Notes under the pieces: model-generated
The model's input: only the letters and a program-made list of their open reading frames with translations
Told to the model about the DNA's origin: nothing
Database searches by the model: none
Source of the DNA: Linanthus parryae
Taxonomy: Eukaryota; Streptophyta; Magnoliopsida; Ericales; Polemoniaceae
Length of the DNA stretch: 64,000 nucleotides
Direction: 5' to 3'
Assembly: GCA_023055425.1 (NCBI GenBank)
Contig: JALGPY010000004.1
Span: forward strand, 64,813,718 to 64,877,717
In this document: positions 56,961-64,000 of the stretch, piece after piece
Position numbering within the stretch: position 1 is the first letter of the stretch
Layout of the letters: the number at the start of each line of letters is the position of its first letter
Position numbers and translations under genes: made by a program

Positions 56961-58200
56961 AAACTCTATGAGCTTTGCTATTCAGAGAGTAAAGAAATAT
57001 ACCTTCATCACTTCTTGCATCAAACTTACCAAGATTGTCTTTTCCATTGTTATGGATAAAACAAGTACATCCAAAGGTTCTGAAGTAAGAGATGTTTGGC
57101 TTCCTACCTTTGAATAGTTCATGGGGGGTCTTCTTAAGAATAGGTCTGATCAAGCACCTGTTCAAAATATAGTTTGTTGTATTCACAGCTTCTGCCCAGT
57201 AATGTTTTGGCAACTTGTTCTCAAGAAGCATTGTCCTTGACATATCTTCAAGAGTCCTGTTCTTTCTTTCAACAACACCATTATGTTGAGGAGTTATTGG
57301 AGAAGAAAATTTGTGAGAGATACCATGCTTATCATAGAATAAATCAAATTCTAACTAATCAAATTCTCTACCATGATCACTTCTTATTGAAGCTACAGGT
57401 AGGTTTTTCAAGTTTTGAAGTTCGCTCCAAAGCTTTGAAATTTCAGAGAGTGCTTCAGATTTTTCTTTGAGAAACATAACCCAAGTGTATCTAGAAAAAT
57501 CATCTACAACAACTAGAATATACCTTTTACCTTTTGGAGTAGGAGTCCTCATAGGACCACAAAGATCCATATGAAGTAATTCAATAGGTCTAGTTGTACA
57601 TACAAACTTATTTGGCTTGAAGGAGCTTCTGGTCTGCTTTCCTTGTGCACAGGCTTTGCACAACTCATCTTCTTTGAATTTGGTTGATGGCAATCCTCTT
57701 ACCAAGTCTTTGGAGATTAACCTGTTCAAAGTATGCAAACTGATATGACCAAGTTTCCTGTGCCAAAGCTTTGAATCCTCTTTCAAGGCCTTGAGACACT
57801 TCAAACTTTGACCTGCAACTTTTTTAGTTTGAAAAGTATAAACATTGTTTGATCTAGAGGGTGTGAGAATGCAATCTCCTCATTTCTCATTTTGCACCAC
57901 ACACTTCTCTTTATCAAAGATAACTTTGTTGCCATCATCACAAAGCTGAGATACACTAAGTAAATTAAACTTCAAACCTTCAACCAGATATACATTAGAA
58001 ATAGAGTTTTTAGAGTTTGTACCAACTTTTCCAATACCAAGAATATTGCACTTTCCTTTGTCACCAAGTGTTATTGGACCTTCTGATTGCTCCTTTAATT
58101 CTGATAATAGAGATCTCTTTCCACTCATGTGTCTTGAGCAACCACTGTCCATGAACCACTTATGTTCTTTGGTGACAACCTGCAAGCACCAATCATTGCC
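56961..58200 (-). pseudogene. Copia B protease and integrase
   Basis: The protease site is WFMDSGCSRHM with Asp codon 58147-58149. LWHRKLGHISLHTL opens the pre-integrase domain. The integrase D-D-35-E residues lie at HMDLCGP (57565-57567), RSDHGREFD (57376-57378) and VVERKNRT (57268-57270). Defects are TGA at 57880-57882 and TAG at 57355-57357, otherwise one frame from 58185 to 56950. Spacing equals Copia 1. Confidence 0.9.
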
Positions 58201-60039
58201 TTACCCAGCTGTTAGACCAAGTGTGGAATTTGGATTGATATTCAGGATCAACCATGTTAGGTGGTGTAACCCCTTTAGGAACACAAATCTGCTTAACTTG
58301 TCCTTTGAGTTGAAAAGGAAAATTGTTCCTCATTATGTGAGGGTCTCTTCATCTAAAAGGACAAGTCATTTTAATATGACCAGTTTTGCAGCAGTAATGG
58401 CAAGTAGGAGAAGTTTTGTTTCCAGCTTTCACAGATCTGGTAATGTTTCTTCTTGGAAAGTTTGGATTGAATCCAATACCAGCTTTGTGAACAGACTGTG
58501 AACTTCCTCCAAGAATCAAGTTCAACTTGTGTTCTGATCCAGCAAGCTTGATTTTGACCAATTTAGATTCTTGAAGTTTCTCAATAAGAGTAATCTTTTG
58601 TTTCTCTAAATCATCAACCTGATGTCTTAGATTAACAAGGCTGTCACTCACTAAGGAGTTTTCAGTGACTACTTCCTTGACTTGTGTTTTAAGACTTTGA
58701 AACTGAATTTCAAGGCCTTGAAATCACTGTCAGTTTTCTTCTGAGAGATTTCAAGATTCCGATTTAGGCAAACAAGTTGTAAGTTTTCTATTGCTTGCTC
58801 ATGAATTTTTTCTTTCAAAAGCCTGATCTCTTTCAGATAATCTTCCTCATTTAAAAGCATTGTTCTGAGATATTCTGAAAGAGCTTCTTTTGGTTTTGAA
58901 ATTAAGCAGTTTACCATTACCTCAATGATCTTTTCAGAACTTTCATCATGCTTGGCCATGAAGCATAGATTGGCATGTTCTTCTTCAGATTCAGATTCAC
59001 TAGAGCTATCTGAATCACTCCATGAAGCTATCATGGCTTTCTTTCATCTGTCATGATCCTTCTTTTGTAAGTTCTTGCTCTTTTTGTGTGGACAGTCTCT
59101 TATCAAGTGCCCTGCATCACCACACTCAAAGCAGTTTATAAATTTTGACTTGTTATGTGAAGAGGACTTACCTTTGTAATCCTTGCTGCTGGATGATCTA
59201 TGCCTTTCTTTTTTGAAATCTTTGTTTCCAAAGTTTCTCTTCATTTTGAGAATCCTCGTCAAGGCTTTGGAAATTAAGGGAATTGAATCTTCATCATCAC
59301 CATTCTCAGTTTCAAGGCTTTGAATTCTCTCATTCTCTTTGGATTTGAGGGCTAAATTCTTGACACCATCTGGGAGTTCTCCATAAAATTCATTCATAGA
59401 TATCTCATGTGTCAGGAGCTTCCCTTGTAGGTCATCAAGTTGTAAATGTGAGAGATTATGAGCTTCTTCAATAGCTGTGGTTTTTGGTTCCCATTTTGCC
59501 TTTGGAAGACTTCTGAGAATCTTTCTCACCTTTTCTTAATTGGACAATTCCCAGTGAGTCAAGGTTGTTAACAATATCAGTGAATCTCTTGAACATATTT
59601 CTGATGGACTCATCTTTATTCATCTTAAACAGCTCATATTGTCTAAGATAAATGTTGATCGTAGTTTGCTTGAATTGACTGGTTCCTTCAAAGGTAACCA
59701 CAAGTTTATCCTTGATTTCTTTAGCAGTTGTGCATCCAGAGATCCTGTTGAATTCATCTGTACTCAAAGCACAATACAAAATGTTAATAGCCTTGTAGTT
59801 CTTAGAAAATTGCTTTAATTAAGAACTAGAGAGTGAGTCTTCTGTTTTGGGAGTTCTGAACCCATCTTTCTCTGTGTAGAAAGTATGAGGTTCATTTTGG
59901 ATAATGGTTCAAAGCTCTAGATCTTGATCAATGATAAACATTTTCATGACAGCTTTCCAGTGAGCAAAATTTTCTAGAATAGAGGAGGTCTGTTAGCAGC
60001 TCTTCCCTGTGAGAATCCACCATCACCTGCAGTACTCAT
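58201..60039 (-). pseudogene. Copia B gag with two zinc knuckles
   Basis: The start MSTAGDGGFSQGR is at 60039. Capsid blocks (YKAINILYCAL, LRQYELFKMN) precede the first zinc knuckle, CFECGDAGHLIRDC (about 59086-59127). An acidic Ser/Glu stretch (SWSDSDSSSESESEEE), a long predicted coiled coil (58570-58990) and a second CCHC knuckle, CHYCCKTGHIKMTC (about 58360-58401), come before the protease. Two knuckles separated by coiled coil fit Sirevirus gag. Stops and frameshifts occur before 59820, near 59535, at 59044 (TGA) and near 58680. Confidence 0.87.
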
Positions 60040-60075
60040 GATCACCAGATTATTAATAATTATACAGTGATACAA

Positions 60076-60088
60076 GCTCTGATACCAA
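60076..60088 (-). promoter_or_regulatory. Primer binding site of Copia B
   Basis: The minus strand reads TTGGTATCAGAGC next to the 5' LTR end at 60090, the canonical complement of initiator tRNA-Met. Confidence 0.9.
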
Positions 60089-60089
60089 T

Positions 60090-60416
60090 TGAAAGTGTGA
60101 GTATGCAGTTGTATAAGCAGCTAAGATACTCTAGAAGGGGAGGGGGTTTGAATATAGTATGCCAACTTTATGCAAAACTTGTTAGGAAGATGAAAGCTTG
60201 TGCAAACAATGAAATTCAAGGCTCTGAAAACAAGTTCAAGCCTTTGAAGTAGATGCAGAAAGTATAGAGCAAGTATGCCTTTTTCAAGGCCTTGAAACAC
60301 AAGTTCAAACCCTTGAAAAATAAACAGTTTTTGTATGATGCAAAAGCTCTGAAAGTAAATGAACTGAAAATGCACAAGACAGGTGATTTATAGAGATCAG
60401 TCCACTTGGACCTACG
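60090..60416 (-). repeat. 5' LTR of Copia B, U5-side part
   Basis: TGAAAGTGTGAGTATGCAG matches the 3' LTR (51505 onward) nearly base for base for about 327 bp, up to CCTACG, where Copia 3 is inserted. The remainder should resume right of the window. Confidence 0.88.
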
Positions 60417-61845
60417 TGTTGGAATAGATGCCCTAGAGGCAATCTAGTTTAGTATGAATTATTTGTGGCTAGAAATTCATTTATTATTTATTGGATATTT
60501 AATATAATGAAGTCCTTAGATTTACAATTGTGTTGTTTATCTTAAATATCCCTAGTCAAGCATAATTATTAATGGGACAATCATCTATAGACTAGTATGG
60601 GGTTGGATTGATATGGAGATATCACGATCCAACACATAGGTGTGCATTACGGAATGTTGCACTGGAATGACCCATCTCCGAGAAGGCTACATACACGTTA
60701 TGTTGAGTCACAAGCGCTTCTCGCGGTGCAATGGTATTGTCATCCTTAGACTTGAAGTCACTAGATATTCTAGTTGTGGATTATTGTGATCTTGGTAGCG
60801 TTAAACGCTACACCGTAACTGGGTAGTTATAAAGGCGTGTATTGGATACAATAAGAAGCAAGCTTAGAGATCGTAGTGGACGTAGATAGAATTTGTCCCT
60901 CCCACATAACGGGAGCAAATATCCTAGGCCACTCGAGGGATAGTGCTTATAGAATGTCTGGCTAGACTCAAATAAATCAATATGGGATATTGATGTTATT
61001 TGCACGAATAAGGCTATTCCCATGGATCGAGAAACTATGGATTGGATATACGAGTGTGACTTGTATGTCTCGTGTCCAATCCGGATATAGAGACAAAGGG
61101 ATGAGACAATTACTTGTACAAAGGTTGTCAAGATGACTATTCTATTAGTTGGCTAGAATGGATGTTTTGCTAGAGACCGCTCCATATTAGCAAATAGTTG
61201 CTACCAACTAGATAGAACCTATGGGGTCACACGCTATATAGAGTTGAACTAGATTTGGGAATTAATTAATTGGATTAATTAATTAGAAGGATCACTTTGC
61301 AAACCCTTGCAAACTTAGTAGGGACTAATTTGCAAGGAAGGGACTAAATTGAATTCTAGTAGGACTAGAATAAGTCCTTTAGGTAGTTGGCAAGGAGTTG
61401 TTGGACTATATAAAGGACCTTCCTTCCTTCCTTCCCACATAACTTATGCTCATTAAGTGAACATAACAAGAGTGGGAGAGAACAAAAGGAGAGAGAGCAA
61501 GCAACAAGGAGGCCCGACCGCCCCCTTGCCGCCGCCCTGTCCCCGTCGGCCAAAGGAGGCCGAGACCCTCCTTTGGGTCTCGTTTTGCGTGATTTCTTCT
61601 TCCTCTTCCTCTTCCGGGTTAGCACCAAGGAGTTGGGAGATCTAGGATCAACTCTAGGCGTGGATCAACTATAGAGAACGTGACACAATTCGCATTTGAA
61701 GTCATCAAGGAGAACCCAAAGGTGTGTTTATGATTTCTAACCCTTACCATCGTTATGTCTCTTGACTTGTGATCCTTGGAGGGTTTTGCATGGTTTTATG
61801 TTTGATTATGCTTCCGTTGCGCGATCCATGAATCAAAACCCTACA
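60417..61845 (+). repeat. 5' LTR of Copia 3
   Basis: The LTR runs from TGTTGGAATAGATGCCC to CCCTACA over 1429 bp, close to the 1427 bp of the Copia 2 LTRs, and is followed by the PBS TGGTATCAGAGCC at 61847-61859. Confidence 0.9.
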
Positions 61846-61859
61846 GTGGTATCAGAGCC

Positions 61860-63526
61860 ACAGGTCGTAGAGCATAAACGTGGTTTATGTGTTACGTTTT
61901 AGTTGTTTTACACCTTAATTTGATTGTTTATCGCGTAAAACAAGACAAATCAAGCATGGGATGCAATTTGTCAATAATTAATCATAACAAGATCCAATTT
62001 TTGCATTGGATGCATGAATTGGTGAGTTTGAGAAATTTTAGGATCTTAGATCTAGGGTTTGGGCATCCTTGGGGAAGAAGGAGTTCTCCCAAAACAAGGA
62101 AACAACCAAACTTGGGCACCAAGCAAGGGAGTTGTTTTGGAAACAACTCCCTCAAGGAGGTTCGGCCCCCCTAGGGACCGCCCCCCCTTGCTTGCCGCCC
62201 AAGCTTGGCCGCCCTAGGGGCCGGGCGGCCCTAACCCGCGGGCCTAGGCTTGTGGGTTTTGGGCCGGGCCGGCCCTAGGGCCTTATGGTTCACCTTTTGG
62301 GCCCGGGAAATTTGATTGTTGGGCCCATGGACCGTTTTAACCCTAGAAATCCTAAAATCAATTAAAATTGACCAAGCGCGTTAAAATTGGATTTTAACTG
62401 TTTATGTGCAAATCGCATGGTGATTGGATATGGCCTTAGGATGTGGTTTGATGTGGATGTTTAATTTTGGGGTTTGGTTTTACGGCCTGCGAGCTGATCA
62501 ATTAATTGTAATAATTAATTAGGGTTATATGGCCTTCGTGCCATTTTTTTTCTCAACTTGTGAGATTTATTTTATTTAGTATAGAAGTTAGCTAGTGCTA
62601 GATAAAGTAGATTGTTGGCCAAGATTGAAGAAAATAAGCCCAAAGCCAAAGAAGCCACAAAAGATGGAGCATGGAGCATGGAGCATTCCACAAGACTATG
62701 AAGGATGGACCAAAAGATCAAGACGCATGGAGATGTGTTTGTTTAGGGTTCATAGATAATTCCATTGGCTTGGAATTATCTTAGTCTAGAAAAGGCCATA
62801 TCCACATCACGTTTAATTTCTGTTTTTGTGGTTGTTTATTTTATTGTCTTATTATTTGTGTGGTTAGTGTATGGATGATGCATGCAATTAGGATAATAAG
62901 ATAATTAGACAACCCGGATCTATTATTTGGAGTTGTGCCCAAACTCAAATAGATAGATTAGTTGATATTGATCAACAAAACAATTAAAATTGAATTTAAA
63001 ATCCCTCAAAATTCAAATATTGTGTTCTTGCCTTCTCGTTATTTAAACACTCATTATCATCATTATTTATCAAGTTCGTGCGTGCCAAAGCATGGTGACT
63101 TGGTTCATAATGATGGAATGCGATGGCACGTAACAATGTGCAATTGTTTAGATAAGAGGTTGAACACAACTAGGCTATTACTTTGATTAAACCTAGAGGC
63201 AATCATTTGGGATTATCCATATGGATGGATAAATAAGAAGTTATTTGCCCAATTGAACCAAGAGTTGCATATGGGATGCAACTGGAATCGTTCCTACCTA
63301 AAGTAGTCAAATTATGGGTGACTTGCCAAAGCAAGCTCATAAGGAGATGAAAGATGGATCTTGGCCCACTAGAAAATATAAGGATATTTTCCGCATTAAT
63401 ATCTTGAGGGTTATTAATCCGTAGAAAAATAGTGGGAGCTATATTTGATAAACTAGTCATGATTAAATATAGTCAAAAATTCACAAATACTAAAACTTGC
63501 GTATTTTCTTTTTTGTAGAATTCCAA
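61860..63526 (+). other. Copia 3 untranslated leader
   Basis: It corresponds to the Copia 2 leader and includes the GC-rich block (62160-62290). The sequence TTTTCTTTTTTGTAG|AATTCC just before the gag ATG looks like a 3' splice site. Confidence 0.65.
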
Positions 63527-64000
63527 ATGGCAAACAACTCATCGAGTTCACAACATTCCCTACGATCTGTCCTTGAGAAGGACAAGCTCTCTGGAACCAA
63601 CTTTCTTGATTGGTACAGAAACTTGAGAATTGTTCTCAAGCAAGGGAAGAAACTGTACGCAATAGAGGAGCATGTTCCAGAAGGTCCAGAGAACCAAAAA
63701 CCTGCTGCCTTAAAGGCGTATCAAAGCGTGTTGATGACGCTAATGATGCGGCCTGCCTAATGCTTTGCACCATTACTTCTGAGCTTAAGAAGCAACACGA
63801 AAACATGAATGCTGTCGATATGATCGAAAATCTAAAGCAGCTCTTCCAAGAGCAGACGAGTGTAGAGAGGTATGAGGTCTCAAAGGCACTGTTCAAATGT
63901 CATCTGGCAGAAGGGAACCCGGTGGGACCCCATGTACTCCGAATGATCGGGTACTTGGAGAATCTCGCCCGACTGGGGTTCCCGGTCGGCCAAGAGTTGG
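63527..64000 (+). pseudogene. Copia 3 gag, 5' part
   Basis: The start is MANNSSSSQHSLRSVLEK, then GTNFLDWYRNLRIVLKQ, as in Copia 2. A one-base deletion in the AAAA run near 63726 (AYQK position) shifts the frame. In the shifted frame DANDAACLMLC, VERYEVSKALFKCHLAEG and LENLARLGFPVGQEL continue to the window end. Apart from this deletion the gag seems little damaged. Confidence 0.88.

Larger units (their letters stand above)
51505..60416 (-). mobile_element. Copia B: Sirevirus-like element, minus strand, 5' LTR broken by Copia 3
   Basis: It has the same organisation as Copia 1: LTRs ending CACACTTTCA, canonical tRNA-Met PBS, gag-pol, a purine motif at the pol stop, a post-pol ORF and many palindromes, here mainly of the TTCAAGGCCTTGAA type. 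The protein similarity to Copia 1 is strong, but the noncoding DNA has diverged much more. Unlike Copia 1 it keeps a coiled-coil segment and second zinc knuckle after gag, and it lacks the first part of the middle domain of the post-pol ORF. Confidence 0.88.
60417..64000 (+). mobile_element. Copia 3: same family as Copia 2, plus strand, 3' part outside window
   Basis: The 5' LTR, PBS, GC-rich leader and gag follow in order and match Copia 2 closely. It is inserted in the 5' LTR of Copia B at CTACG (60412-60416), so it is younger than Copia B. The rest lies beyond the window. Confidence 0.9.

Overview
The window is plant nuclear DNA, almost certainly gene-poor heterochromatin. Nearly all of it is LTR retrotransposon sequence: Ty3/gypsy elements of the Athila type (PBS like the complement of tRNA-Asp, DLGA-type protease, long noncoding 3' region) and Ty1/copia elements (PBS like the complement of initiator tRNA-Met, gag-PR-INT-RT-RH order). 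I found no intact host gene. The species cannot be named from the sequence; the lineages fit an angiosperm.

Layout, left to right. 1-7123 is the gag-protease, long 3' noncoding region and 3' LTR of an Athila-type element (A1) that lacks reverse transcriptase, RNase H and integrase. It abuts an older Athila-type element on the minus strand (A2, 7124-8449 and 18492 to about 19680). A2 is split by a 10 kb Sirevirus-like copia element on the plus strand (Copia 1, 8450-18491, TSD CTGAT) with an extra ORF after pol. After a copia RNase H fossil and an unassigned stretch comes Copia 2 (20970-29435, minus strand, two 1427-bp LTRs, TSD GTAGC), then a hAT-like nonautonomous DNA element with a long GAA tract (29554-30632).

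32049-42150 is the most unusual object. It is an Athila-type gag-protease element with two direct LTRs, followed by a scrambled junction, an inverted gag start, an inverted PBS and a third, inverted LTR. The outermost ends are flanked by the same 5 bp, AGATT, as if the whole three-LTR unit integrated at once. Next come a 3.07 kb solo-LTR-like block with an internal minisatellite (42509-45577), more Athila LTR and gag fragments (45578-48180), a second hAT-like element (48242-48940), SINE-like and unassigned DNA, and Copia B (51505 to 60416, minus strand), a relative of Copia 1. The 5' LTR of Copia B is broken by Copia 3 (60417 to the window end, plus strand), a relative of Copia 2.

All coding regions are disabled by frameshifts and nonsense codons, mostly TAG. 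The best leads are the three-LTR composite; the repeated loss of pol at the same boundary in two Athila-type elements; the short palindromes, different in each Athila family, that recur in the LTR and in the internal noncoding region; the TCAAGGCCTTGA palindrome spread through the Sirevirus-like elements, including their coding regions; and the conserved post-pol ORF of those elements. Similarities between copies were judged by eye; no alignments or searches were run.
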